A stretch of 35,205 nt of DNA from an uncultured bacterium (GCA_903906425.1 CAIVKH010000132.1:1-35205), one strand, 5' to 3'; positions 6,615 through 14,294 are shown, counted from the stretch's first letter. The notes: generated by a model not told the origin, from the sequence alone. Translations and numbers: made by a program.

Positions 6615-7946
6615 CTATGTGGTGTTCCCCAAAATTGGTTCGGATAAATTTTGCCCCGAGGGTTGTTTGGGCAGCGAAAAGCAAAAGGTCGCGCCGCCAT
6701 CCACGATGCCATTCGCCCAGACCTGGCCGCCGTGGCGCTGAATGATGCGCTGGACATTCGCCAAGCCGATGCCTGTGCCCTCAAATTCCTCATTGCTGTG
6801 CAGGCGTTGAAAGACGCCGAACAGTTTACCGGCAAAAGCGGGATCGAACCCTGCGCCGTTGTCGCGAATGAAGATCACCGTCTCACCGTTGCGACAGGGG
6901 CCGCAGCCGATTTCGACTTTGGCTTCCGTGCGTTTGCCGGTGAATTTGACCGCATTGGAGAACAGATTGACAAGCACCAGACGCAACAGGGCGCGGTCAG
7001 CCCTTACCGCCGGCAACGGGTGGACTTTCCATGTGATTTTTCGCGCATTCGTTTCTCTTTGGAAGTCATCTATCGTATCCCGGGCCAGTTCGTTGAGATT
7101 GACCTCCGTCTTCTTCATTTCCGAACGTCCGAGGCGCGAGAAGGCCAGCAGGTCGTCAATCATGTTCTCCATCCGCTTTGTGGAATGATCGATAATCGTC
7201 AGATAGTGCAGACCGCTTTTCGAAAGCGAAGGCCCGGCTTCCTGTTTCAGCAATTCCACGAAACCCATCACATGACGCAATGGTGAGCGCAAATCGTGGG
7301 ATACGGAACGACTGAACGCCGCCAGTTCCTGATTGGCGGCTTGCAGTTGCGCCGTGCGTTCGGCGACACGTTTTTCGAGGGTTTCGTTGAGCCGTCGTAT
7401 TTCATCTTGCGCGTGTTTGCGCTGCGTGATGTCACGGATGTTGCATTGAATCACCTTTTTGTCGCCTGCCTGATAGACGTTGCTGACAAACTCGACGGCG
7501 ACCTTGCGACCATCCTTGGTCTCCAACGGCAGGTCTTCATACCGGACATATCCATCCTTCTGCAGCCGTTCCAATATGGCTTGATTGGACCAGATGTCCT
7601 TGAACGGGCTAAGCTCGCCGACGGTTTGCCCGACCATTTCTGCGTGAGAGAACCCAAGCAGGGTCATCAGAAAAGGGTTCACATCACTGACGCGTCCCGT
7701 ATCGGCTTCCAGAATCAGGATGCCGTCCTTTGCCGTTTCGAACAGCCGCCGGTAGCTAAGTTCCGCAGCGCGTATTGCCTGCTCGTTCCGTGTCTCCGAC
7801 TGCTCACTCTGCGTGTCCGGGCCGGGCACGTATGGGTCCTGACTGTTCATCCTAGTCACGCCTTCATCACGAACCATGATTCGGCCAGCATCCTCGGCCG
7901 GTGATGATGGCGGACTGCCCGTTGTTGTTGAATTATTGGAGTTCAT
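6615..7946 (-). CDS. cytoplasmic PAS-domain sensor histidine kinase
   Basis: A 443-residue kinase with no membrane segment. A PAS domain (about 62-180; YRRLFETAKDGILILEADTG) ends in the PAC-like QCNIRDITQRKHAQDEI. A short coiled coil leads to a HisKA domain with the phosphoacceptor His217 in SVSHDLRSPLRHV. The ATPase domain shows the N box (LFSNAVKFT), G1 (DNGAGFD), F box (FGVFQRLHS) and G2 (GTGIGLANV). The layout resembles phytochrome/Cph1-type kinases. The ATG at 7946 has no Shine-Dalgarno sequence and lies only about 2 nt downstream of the +1 predicted from promoter S3, suggesting a leaderless mRNA. The downstream receiver protein is its likely target. Confidence 0.92.
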   Translation of the reverse strand: MNSNNSTTTGSPPSSPAEDAGRIMVRDEGVTRMNSQDPYVPGPDTQSEQSETRNEQAIRAAELSYRRLFETAKDGILILEADTGRVSDVNPFLMTLLGFSHAEMVGQTVGELSPFKDIWSNQAILERLQKDGYVRYEDLPLETKDGRKVAVEFVSNVYQAGDKKVIQCNIRDITQRKHAQDEIRRLNETLEKRVAERTAQLQAANQELAAFSRSVSHDLRSPLRHVMGFVELLKQEAGPSLSKSGLHYLTIIDHSTKRMENMIDDLLAFSRLGRSEMKKTEVNLNELARDTIDDFQRETNARKITWKVHPLPAVRADRALLRLVLVNLFSNAVKFTGKRTEAKVEIGCGPCRNGETVIFIRDNGAGFDPAFAGKLFGVFQRLHSNEEFEGTGIGLANVQRIIQRHGGQVWANGIVDGGATFCFSLPKQPSGQNLSEPILGNTT

Positions 7947-7980
7947 GCGTGGTAGAGTAAACAGCGGGGCGATGAAGGCG

Positions 7981-8002
7981 CCATGGGGTATTCACCCCAT
8001 GG
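7981..8002 (-). promoter_or_regulatory. stress-dyad promoter S3, perfect 22-bp palindrome (PAS kinase)
   Basis: CCATGGGGT, a 4-nt centre ATTC, then ACCCCATGG, so both arms match over 9 bp. All other sites have a 3-nt centre. Reading leftward, 20 nt later comes TTACTC, and the kinase ATG follows two nt after the predicted +1 (7948). Reading rightward, the -10 window is GATGGA, which is not promoter-like, so only the minus direction looks active. Confidence 0.65.
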
Positions 8003-8070
8003 CGGAGTTAATGAGTGACTATGATGGAACGTGCCGGTGATGGCAGCCGTCACCTAGAAGCAGAACAAGG

Positions 8071-8166
8071 TCATCCCAAAGATGTCCAGTATCCCGAAAA
8101 CAACAGGGATGCCGCGGCAAGGATTAACAACGTAACAATCACAAATACTCTGATTCCAGTTTCCAT
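8071..8166 (-). CDS. possible 31-residue membrane peptide
   Basis: A short frame starting ATG at 8166 with GGGAGA 5 nt upstream. It encodes METGIRVFVIVTLLIL followed by a further hydrophobic stretch ending WTSLG, i.e. one transmembrane helix. It lies 27 nt downstream of the ABC permease stop and may be the last gene of that operon. The size and composition match the other tiny membrane ORFs in this window. There is no homology evidence. Confidence 0.4.
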   Translation of the reverse strand: METGIRVFVIVTLLILAAASLLFSGYWTSLG

Positions 8167-8193
8167 AAGTTCTCCCATGCTTCGGATTTCGCA

Positions 8194-9225
8194 TCACATC
8201 AACCAGCGTTTCCTGATCAATCGATGCGACGCTAGACACGCCAGGAGACCGATCACCACAAGACTGATCCATGCGCGTGTATAACTCCCAATTCCGCCGC
8301 CGTCCAGAAACATGGCCCGGACCGGTTCATAGAATTGATACGAAGGTATGAGTGGCGCGATGATTCTCAATTGCACCGACATATCAGACAGGGCGGCAGG
8401 CAGCAGCAGCGGCAGATAACAGAGGACGCCCAGCGTTCTTGCACTGGCCTGGTTGCGACACAGAAGCCCAAGACAGACACCCAGCGCCCCGAAGCAAAGC
8501 CCCCCGGCGCACAGGATCGCGAGAAACCCGGCTCCGTGCATACAGGCGGATTCTCCGCCCATCAACTGAAGCGCCACCACGGACGCGAGCATCAGGACGA
8601 GCCCGTAGGCCAGCTTGGCAACCAGCCATTCGCTTTCACGCACCGGGGTTTGCATCCAGCCGAGGAACAACTGTTTTTCTTTCTCTTCGGCGACCTGAGC
8701 CGGCAGAACGATGAAACTGACAAGCAGAACCATGGTCAAAATCCAGGTGGGCAGGGTCTGTCGTTTGATCGAACTTGTCTGGAGCGGTCGCACGATGGCG
8801 ATCCAACCGGGGCCTTTGCCTTCAACGGCGGCTTGCAGGGCGGACATGCGTTGCAAGATAGTCAGTGTCTGGACAGACGCCTGCTGGACCACCGTCAACT
8901 GAAGGCGCGATGAATCACCGGCGTCGTGCATCAGAATTCCGTCCACTTCACGTTGCCTGAGCAACCGCGTGGCTTCCTCTTCGTTCGAGGCCCAGCGGAC
9001 GGCAACCAAGTCCGGCGTTCGCGTGATGCTTTTGAGTACACCAGGCAGATATGGCTCGGTTCCAAGCAATGCGATCTTCACCCGGGCCGTATCTGCGCCG
9101 GATGGGTCAACCAATGTCAACGTTGCGAACACAAAGATGGGAATGCAAACAATGAGATAGACCGTCTTATTCTTGAAGGCGACGGCCAGATCGTGCGCAA
9201 GCAGGGTTATGACAGTGCGGATCAT
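8194..9225 (-). CDS. ABC-2 type transporter permease
   Basis: A 343-residue membrane protein. One N-terminal helix (about 21-40, NKTVYLIVCIPIFVFATL) is followed by an extracytoplasmic domain of about 120 residues, then five more helices between about 160 and 340. This is the NatB/CcmB/YhgE-like ABC-2 exporter topology. The motif VAEEKEKQLFLGWMQTPV after the second helix is the usual coupling region of ABC-2 permeases (EKE...). Its ATG overlaps the stop of the ATPase gene by 4 bp. The substrate is unknown. Similar pairs export ions, lipids or peptides, and the surrounding genes would fit an envelope-stress role. Confidence 0.85.
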   Translation of the reverse strand: MIRTVITLLAHDLAVAFKNKTVYLIVCIPIFVFATLTLVDPSGADTARVKIALLGTEPYLPGVLKSITRTPDLVAVRWASNEEEATRLLRQREVDGILMHDAGDSSRLQLTVVQQASVQTLTILQRMSALQAAVEGKGPGWIAIVRPLQTSSIKRQTLPTWILTMVLLVSFIVLPAQVAEEKEKQLFLGWMQTPVRESEWLVAKLAYGLVLMLASVVALQLMGGESACMHGAGFLAILCAGGLCFGALGVCLGLLCRNQASARTLGVLCYLPLLLPAALSDMSVQLRIIAPLIPSYQFYEPVRAMFLDGGGIGSYTRAWISLVVIGLLACLASHRLIRKRWLM

Positions 9226-9902
9226 ACGTACAGCGTCTGGTAAAAGGATGATTGGAAATATGCGTCCGGAACCCCGTCGAAAACGACCGCCCCTTCATGC
9301 AAGACGAGAATGCGCGAAGCGAGGGATTTGATCTCCTCCGGCCGGTGCGAAGTGAATAGGACCGTCTTGCCTTGCGAATGAATGCGGTGGATAAGATGGT
9401 AAATGTCTTTGGTCGTTTCAAAATCGAGCGCGGAGGTGGGTTCATCAAGAAGGAGAACGGGCGGATCGGCAATGAGCGAGCGTCCGATGCTGACCCGTTG
9501 TTTCAAACCCTTGGACAATGTCCGTACGGCGCTGCGGCGGTAGGGCATAAGCTTGAACTCTTCCAGCGTGTCCTCGATGCGCGAAGGTGGTGTTCCGAAC
9601 AGGCGGGCAAAGAGCGTGAGATTGTAATTAACAGAAAAGGCGTCGTGAAGATTCGGAGTCTCGGGCACAAATCCGATCTTTCGGACAAGGCCCAGACGAT
9701 CGCGCAGATCAGTGCCTTGCACCCGAACCTGTCCGCTATCCGGGACGAGCCAGCTCGCCAGAAGTTTGAGCAGCGTTGATTTGCCGGCACCGTTATGCCC
9801 GACAATTGCGATCAACTCGCCCCGGGTTACGTTGAAGCTCGTCGGCAAAAGTCCCCTGTTGCCCGGATAGACTTTCGAAAGACGAATAACTTCCAGATCC
9901 AT
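9222..9902 (-). CDS. ABC transporter ATP-binding protein
   Basis: A 226-residue ABC ATPase. Walker A is GHNGAGKST (about 35-43), the Q-loop region is IGFVPETPNLHDAFS, the signature is LSKGLKQRVSIGRSL (canonical LSGGQ replaced by LSKGL, as is usual in ABC-2 exporters), Walker B is PPVLLLDEPTSALD, and the switch His is in LFTSHRPEE. It powers the permease encoded immediately downstream, whose ATG overlaps its stop. It is preceded at 38 nt by a 21-codon membrane ORF behind promoter S4. Confidence 0.93.
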   Translation of the reverse strand: MDLEVIRLSKVYPGNRGLLPTSFNVTRGELIAIVGHNGAGKSTLLKLLASWLVPDSGQVRVQGTDLRDRLGLVRKIGFVPETPNLHDAFSVNYNLTLFARLFGTPPSRIEDTLEEFKLMPYRRSAVRTLSKGLKQRVSIGRSLIADPPVLLLDEPTSALDFETTKDIYHLIHRIHSQGKTVLFTSHRPEEIKSLASRILVLHEGAVVFDGVPDAYFQSSFYQTLYV

Positions 9903-9940
9903 GTCATAAAACGGTGGGACGGGTCACCCCATCCCCCGCC

Positions 9941-10006
9941 TCAGGTCAGTTTCACGATGACAATGACCAGAATGACCACGACCAATACGGCTATGATGAA
10001 GCCCAT
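9941..10006 (-). CDS. 21-residue membrane peptide
   Basis: A very short frame, ATG at 10006, preceded by a near-perfect ribosome-binding site (GGAGG, 7 nt spacing). The peptide is almost pure Val/Ile/Leu (MGFIIAVLVVVILV...) ending in KLT, one transmembrane helix. It is the first ORF behind the stress promoter at 10081-10100 with a predicted leader of 42 nt, and it precedes the ABC ATPase gene by 38 nt. The strength of the start signal is the main reason to believe it is translated. Confidence 0.6.
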   Translation of the reverse strand: MGFIIAVLVVVILVIVIVKLT

Positions 10007-10080
10007 TGTAATTCCTCCGTGTTAACGAATGTTGTTGTTCTTTTCACGAAGGCGAATCTACGCGATGGACCTGTGGCTCG

Positions 10081-10100
10081 CCATGGGGTGTAACCCTACC
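10081..10100 (-). promoter_or_regulatory. stress-dyad promoter S4 (21-residue peptide / ABC operon)
   Basis: Minus-strand reading GGTAGGGTTACACCCCATGG, then 20 nt, then TAGATT. The predicted +1 is near 10048, 42 nt before the ATG at 10006. It is divergent from S5, with a palindrome pair centred between them. Confidence 0.82.
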
Positions 10101-10120
10101 CATCGGCGCGATTCCGGCAG

Positions 10121-10167
10121 TTCCAATCATTGGAAGTTATCGCGGCCGGAAGTTCCAATGATTGGAA
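10121..10167. repeat. 32-bp-phased palindrome pair, copy 2
   Basis: TTCCAATCATTGGAA at 10121-10135 and TTCCAATGATTGGAA at 10153-10167, 32 bp apart. The order of the two central-base variants (C then G) is opposite to the other five pairs. The midpoint, about 10144, coincides with the midpoint between divergent promoters S4 and S5. Confidence 0.9.
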
Positions 10168-10185
10168 GCTGCGAGGACAATGACC

Positions 10186-10205
10186 GGTAGGGTTTCACCC
10201 CATGG
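10186..10205 (+). promoter_or_regulatory. stress-dyad promoter S5 (PepSY-like lipoprotein)
   Basis: GGTAGGGTTTCACCCCATGG, then 20 nt, then TAACCT at 10226-10231. The predicted +1 is near 10238, 48 nt before the ATG at 10286. Confidence 0.82.
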
Positions 10206-10285
10206 CAGGTGGCCGGGCGATTGAGTAACCTTCGCCCATAAGTATTGATGAACACATCAACACGACACTGAAAGGTAAGAAGCAA

Positions 10286-10582
10286 ATGAGAAAGTCAACA
10301 TATGTATGGGCGTTCGCCGCAGCGATGGCGGCCGGCGTTTCGGGTTGCAGCACGTTTCACCATGAGGACATGAATGTGCCCTGGAGTTCCGTGCCGGAGG
10401 TGGTTCAGTCCACGGTTCAGGCCCACCTTTACGGCGGCATCGTGAAAACAGTCGAGAGGGAGCAAAATGAGCGCTGCGTAGTTTACGAAGTGAAAGTGAA
10501 CGGGCCGGGCAACAAGCATAGCGAGGTCAAAGTGGCGGAAGATGGCAAGCTTTTGAAATATAAGGCGGAGAAGGAAGATTGA
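10286..10582 (+). CDS. small PepSY-like lipoprotein
   Basis: A 98-residue protein with a lipoprotein signal: basic start MRKSTYVW, a hydrophobic Ala-rich core and the lipobox VSGC with Cys21. The mature part has two halves of the kind seen in PepSY-like domains: VPWSSVPEVVQSTVQAHLYG (helix), then GGIVKTVEREQ, CVVYEVKVNG and EVKVAEDGKLLKYK (strands). Such small periplasmic proteins are often linked to envelope stress and protease inhibition, but this is only family-level inference. GGTAAGAAG precedes the ATG. It stands alone between promoter S5 and a convergent bidirectional terminator at 10595-10638. Confidence 0.75.
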   Translation: MRKSTYVWAFAAAMAAGVSGCSTFHHEDMNVPWSSVPEVVQSTVQAHLYGGIVKTVEREQNERCVVYEVKVNGPGNKHSEVKVAEDGKLLKYKAEKED

Positions 10583-10594
10583 TCAATCTGATCG

Positions 10595-10638
10595 GGGTCG
10601 AGGTTACGAGAGTGTGAGACAAGATGTAACCTTGACCC
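10595..10638. terminator. bidirectional hairpin between convergent genes
   Basis: Arms GGGTCGAGGTTAC (10595-10607) and GTAACCTTGACCC (10626-10638) pair over 13 positions with one G-U, around an 18-nt loop. The hairpin fills the gap between the stop of the lipoprotein gene (plus) and the stop of the NarL-type regulator (minus). It lacks a clear T run on either strand. Confidence 0.65.
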
Positions 10639-11319
10639 TCAGACGATGGTTAGCTGAACGCTGCTCTCAATGATGCCCGCGCCGATGGCGTAGCGGGTGA
10701 GACCGGCGGTGTCGTGAATGTCGAGCTTGTGCATCAAATGATCGCGATGCTTCTCGACGGTCTTGATGCTAATGGTTAGATCCGACGCGATTTGTTTGTT
10801 CGGCTCACCTTCGGCGATAAGCTGGAGAACTTCCATCTCGCGAGATGTCAACTTTGCTGCTTTCTTGTCGATGAGCCGTCCCGCGCGGTCACGCGCTTGC
10901 GGGTTGAGTCGGCCCTGACGGCGGTTAATGGAGGGACTGAAAAACGTCTTTCCTTTTTGGACTTCCCGGATGGCCAGGCATACGTCGTGAGAGGAGGTTT
11001 GTTTGAGCAGAAATCCGACGGCACCGGAGTCGGTCGCGTTCTTGACATAGGCATCGTCATTGTGCGCGGAAAGGATAAGCACTTTCGTGGACGGCAGGGC
11101 CTTGAGCACCTGACGGGTGGCTTCCAAGCCATTGAGGTGCGGCATTGCGATGTCCATCAACACCACGTCGGGACGAAGTTTGATAGCTTGGGCGACGGCC
11201 TGACGTCCGTCCTGGGCTTCGCCGACAACTTTGAGATCGGCTTCGAGCTCGAGCATCTTGCGAAATCCTTCGCGCACGATGGTGTGATCTTCCGCCAGCA
11301 GTACTGTGATCTGTTTCAT
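10639..11319 (-). CDS. NarL/LuxR-type response regulator
   Basis: A 226-residue two-domain regulator. The receiver domain (1-120) has the acidic pair in LLAEDHTIVREGF, the phosphoacceptor Asp56 in DVVLMDIAMP, and the Lys in GFLLKQTSS. The C-terminal GerE-type helix-turn-helix (about 155-215) reads LTSREMEVLQLIAEG, then NKQIASDLTISIKTVEKHRD. About 25 residues of linker separate them. Its ATG (TATGAAAC) overlaps the stop of the kinase frame that would be used if the G tract upstream had 11 or 14 Gs. The kinase gene directly upstream is its cognate partner. As the only clear DNA-binding regulator in the window it is a candidate, unproven, for control of the local stress promoters. Confidence 0.93.
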   Translation of the reverse strand: MKQITVLLAEDHTIVREGFRKMLELEADLKVVGEAQDGRQAVAQAIKLRPDVVLMDIAMPHLNGLEATRQVLKALPSTKVLILSAHNDDAYVKNATDSGAVGFLLKQTSSHDVCLAIREVQKGKTFFSPSINRRQGRLNPQARDRAGRLIDKKAAKLTSREMEVLQLIAEGEPNKQIASDLTISIKTVEKHRDHLMHKLDIHDTAGLTRYAIGAGIIESSVQLTIV

Positions 11320-12502
11320 AGAGTTTCCAGTCTAGTTTCGGCGGACTGCATTGGGGCGTCCCCCCCCCCCCCGCGCGCGAGCTCTTGCCGGACGGAAGAT
11401 GCGCGATGACTGTTGTGCCGTTGCCCGGCGATGACTCGATTTCGAGACGGCCGCCGATCATTTCCATCCGTTCCCTCATGCCGAGAAGTCCAAGGCGTTT
11501 TCTTCCTTTCGCGTGCGAAACACGATCCACCCGAAAAGATTTGCCGTCGTCTGTAATCTTCATGCATATGCTGTCGGGAAGGTTCTGGATGCTAACATCC
11601 ACGCGAGCGGCCTGTGCATGACGGGCCACATTGTTGAGCGCTTCCTGGGCGACGCGATAGAGCACCGTGCGCCTCGCCGCGTCCAATTGTTCCACTGCCG
11701 CAAAAGCTGTCAGATGGACATGAACGCCGGTCCGCGCGCTGAAGCTCTTCATGAAGGAATGCAGGGCGGGAATAAGTCCGAGATCATCCAGGACCGCCGG
11801 GCGCAATTCGCGGGCGAACCGGTGTACGATGTTCACCGATTGCTCCACCAGCCGCTGCGTGCTGGCGATTTTGCGGTCTAGTCCCTTGGTGTTGAGCGCA
11901 GCCTCTTTCTTGAGGGCGGCCAGACGGACATTGATACCGGTTAAAGTCTGGGCGATGACATCATGCAGTTCCCGGCTGATCTTCCTCCGCTCGTCTTCCT
12001 GCGCCGAGAGAATCTCGCGGTTCAACCGCCGCAGTTGTTCCTGCAGGCGATCCGAAGCTTCGAGCAACTGGCTGTAGTGGCGCTCGCTTTTCTTGAGCGC
12101 TTCCTCCACGGCCTTGCGATGGGTGATCTCCTGGCTCAATTCCAGATTCAAGGCGGCCAGCTCCACCGTGCGCTGGCTTAGCGCCTCGACAATCTTCTTC
12201 AGGTGGGCGGTGGCCTCCAGCGCACCGCGGTGCGTTCTTTCGATGGGAAGAATCGCCACCGCAAAGAAGATCCCCGCCTTCTTGATGAGCGCGTCCCGTT
12301 TGGCGGGCGGGCAGCCCGGCAGCAGATCGGTAATCAGCGTTTCTTCGTGGAGTCTGGCCAGGTCCAGCGTCTGTAGGCCGGCTTCCAAAGCCTGACTGCC
12401 CAGGCCTCGCGCCGGCGTCAGGCTTGCCTTGTGTCCCTGTTGGAGGTGCTTCCGCAACGCAGACTGGTAGCGTCGCGACAAAATGAAAAGTTTGCGATTC
12501 AT
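11316..12502 (-). CDS. NarX-type sensor histidine kinase with RsbU-like N-terminus; frame disrupted near its 3' end
   Basis: A HisKA_3/HATPase kinase with no membrane segment. The N-terminus (about 5-60, LHE-containing) resembles the RsbU N-terminal domain seen in stress-signalling proteins. A coiled coil follows, then the dimerisation/phosphoacceptor motif with His180 in ERRKISRELHDVIAQ, then an ATPase domain (VAQEALNNVARHAQ, GLLGMRERMEMIGG). Near the end, 13 consecutive Gs (plus-strand C 11360-11372) break the expected frame. As sequenced, translation continues to 11057, across the downstream regulator gene. With 11 or 14 Gs the protein ends at 11316 as ...QSAETRLETL, with an ATGA overlap to that gene. 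I give the inferred end. The start overlaps the stop of its truncated paralogue by 4 bp. Confidence 0.8.
11360..11372. repeat. 13-nt homopolymeric C (G on coding strand) tract
   Basis: Thirteen Cs in a row inside the 3' end of the sensor kinase gene. The count decides whether the kinase ends in phase with the downstream regulator (11 or 14) or runs on (13). It is either a sequencing/assembly error or a slippage-prone site. Confidence 0.95.
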
Positions 12503-13197
12503 AAGTTGCCGAATTTGCGGGCGACATGCCGCACCGACTTCGCCGATTTTACGACGAGCCGCTGCGTGCTGGCGATTTCATTCTTGAGGCCACTGCTGTG
12601 GCTCCGGGCCTCCTGCTTCAACGAGAGCAGCCGGACGTTGATACCCAGCAGAGTCTGCGCAATTTCATCTTGCAGCTCATGGCTGATTTTATGGCGTTCA
12701 TCCTCCTGTGCTGCCAAAACCCGCTGCGTCAGTTGCCGCAAACGCTTCTGCAACTGGAGCGATTCTTCCAAGCATTTTCTGTTGTTCAGTCCGCTCTTCT
12801 TGAGCGCCGCCTCCGCATCTTTGCGCCGGACGATGCCGCGTTGCAACTGAACATTGCTGTCGGCCAGTTCTTTCGTGCGCTGTCCCAGCTTCTCGTTCAG
12901 TTGTTTCATATGGGCGCTGGCCTCCCGCGCGGCGCGATGCGTCATCTCGATCGGGGCGATGACCTCGGAAAAAAACAGCTCCGCCTGTTTGATGATTTTG
13001 GCCCGCCTGCCGCTGATTTCAATGGCGGCGACCGTACCCTCGTGAATCCTGGCCACGTCCAGTGTCTCCAGCCCGATGACCACAGCCCGTCGCCCCAGTT
13101 CCCGCGCCTGTTGCAGGCTGGCGTGTGAACCATCCTTCAGATGATTGTTCAGCTCCGTCCGATATCGGCGGAACCATGCGGTGTGTTTAGCCTTCAT
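12499..13197 (-). CDS. truncated NarX-type kinase paralogue lacking the phosphoacceptor His and ATPase domain
   Basis: A 232-residue protein colinear with the first 230 residues of the next gene: the same RsbU-like N-terminus (LETLDVARIHEGTV against LQTLDLARLHEETL), the same coiled coil, and a HisKA_3 helix AQEDERHKISHELQDEIAQ. The family motif ELHD reads ELQD here, so the phosphoacceptor His is Gln176. The protein stops (RKFGNL) just after the dimerisation helices, where the paralogue continues with RELRP and its ATPase domain. Its stop overlaps the next start (TTATGA). It cannot be a kinase. It may form dimers with its neighbour and modulate it. Start at 13197, followed upstream by a poorly coding 500-nt stretch. 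Confidence 0.82.
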   Translation of the reverse strand: MKAKHTAWFRRYRTELNNHLKDGSHASLQQARELGRRAVVIGLETLDVARIHEGTVAAIEISGRRAKIIKQAELFFSEVIAPIEMTHRAAREASAHMKQLNEKLGQRTKELADSNVQLQRGIVRRKDAEAALKKSGLNNRKCLEESLQLQKRLRQLTQRVLAAQEDERHKISHELQDEIAQTLLGINVRLLSLKQEARSHSSGLKNEIASTQRLVVKSAKSVRHVARKFGNL

Positions 13198-13710
13198 CTC
13201 ACGTCACAATACTCCATCCATCTATTCTCTTCCACGATCAGACCGTCGCTTCAGTCCGTCAATGGGGCAAAGAACACCAGCCCACTCGTTCATAAAATAC
13301 TGATCGTCCTGACCACCATCATCCATACGGCAGACATCGTAGCTGAGAAATGGACACAAGCTAGACATGCGCTCCTTTCGACGACTGATGAGATATTTCC
13401 CCTTGCCGACGGCCGTCACCATCATCGCCCATGTGCTGTTTATCATTTGGTTAACCTTCCTGTTCGCAACGGTGCTTATATTCTGCAGGCGCACGTTCGA
13501 CGTTCCCGTTCCCTCATGCGCGGCAACCATGCAGGCCATCGCGTCACATCTCTTTGTTGTGTCCGCCGGCTTCTTCCGCCTCACGGTGCCCGCCAATTTG
13601 TGAACCGATTTGCACTGACCCACCAAGACGGATTGTGAAGCCAGTCGCATATTTCGATTGTTCAATTTTGTCATAGTATTTCCATTTCACATTACTCTTA
13701 TGGCTCAAAC
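13198..13710. other. 513-nt region of uncertain coding content
   Basis: Two overlapping frames on opposite strands compete here. The minus frame (13674 to 13222) would give 150 residues starting MTKLNNRNMRLASQ, with GGAAA 4 nt before the ATG. The plus frame (13367 to 13603) would give a 78-residue hydrophobic protein. Neither resembles a known family, and codon use looks unlike the flanking genes. The minus frame lies 36 nt after the general stress gene and would be cotranscribed with it, so it is the better candidate. No stress-dyad promoter or palindrome pair occurs here. Confidence 0.35.
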
Positions 13711-14223
13711 TCACTGATGATGTTCCACCTTCTCCGGGCCCGTGTGGTTGATGATTTCTTTCGCCCGGACAGTCTCTTCCGGGGAACCATGGGCAATCAG
13801 AAGGAACTTGCCGGTCTTGATGGCCGTCTCGCAATTCAGAATGCTGTCCTTGGGGATGCCCAGGCTGTACAGACCGGCACCAATAGCGCTCACACCGCCC
13901 ACCACAACCGCGCCTTCTAGCGCCCCCACGATCAAACTGACGAGCGGTCCCGCCACCAGCAGCGGACCCAGACCGGGAATCCAGAAAAATGCGGACCCAA
14001 ACAGCACGCCCCACAGGCCGCCCCAAAAGGCGCCCTGTTTCCCCCAATATTTCATGCGATCACCCGCGTTGTAATAACCCACCACATGTTCATCCGTGTG
14101 GTAGTCGCGTCCAACAATCGAGAGCTTCTTCATATCAAACCCCGATTGTTGCAGCTCCTTGACCGCCGCTTCCGCCGCCGTGTGTGATGTATAAACTGCC
14201 ACGATTGATTCATTTTTGTTCAT
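13711..14223 (-). CDS. general stress protein with Gly-rich membrane segment (YflT/DUF1269-like)
   Basis: A 170-residue protein. The N-terminal 55 residues form the general-stress-protein 17M-like fold: SIVAVYTSHTAAEAAVKELQ, then GFDMKKLSIVGRDYHTDEHV, YYNAGDRMKYWGKQGAFWGG. A hydrophobic Gly/Ala-rich stretch (about 65-125) follows, as in DUF1269-type inner-membrane stress proteins. The tail GKFLLIAHGSPEETVRAKEI is conserved in that group. GAAGGGAAG precedes the ATG. Promoter S6 lies upstream with a predicted 39-nt leader. The biochemical role is unknown, and expression under stress is characteristic of relatives. Confidence 0.82.
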   Translation of the reverse strand: MNKNESIVAVYTSHTAAEAAVKELQQSGFDMKKLSIVGRDYHTDEHVVGYYNAGDRMKYWGKQGAFWGGLWGVLFGSAFFWIPGLGPLLVAGPLVSLIVGALEGAVVVGGVSAIGAGLYSLGIPKDSILNCETAIKTGKFLLIAHGSPEETVRAKEIINHTGPEKVEHHQ

Positions 14224-14294
14224 GTCTTCCCTTCACGTTTAGTATTTAAAACATCTTTTATGATCTGAAGCTAACTCGGGTCGGCGTATTCGCG

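Noticed and set aside
7991..8040. A plus-directed promoter from the palindromic site S3
   Set aside because: The -10 window on this strand is GATGGA and the only following frame (8015) has no support.
9921..9936. GGGTCACCCCATCC, resembling the dyad motif
   Set aside because: It has only one nt between the half-sites, lies between cotranscribed ORFs and lacks a -10 at the required distance.
11057..11315. A genuine C-terminal extension of the NarX-type kinase overlapping the regulator gene
   Set aside because: The extension reads as Arg/Ser-rich nonsense and mirrors the regulator's codons in another frame; a change in the G tract explains it.
13367..13603. A 78-codon plus-strand hydrophobic frame
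   Set aside because: No promoter or ribosome-binding site of the type seen at the other small membrane genes, and it overlaps an equally weak minus frame; kept only as part of the uncertain region.
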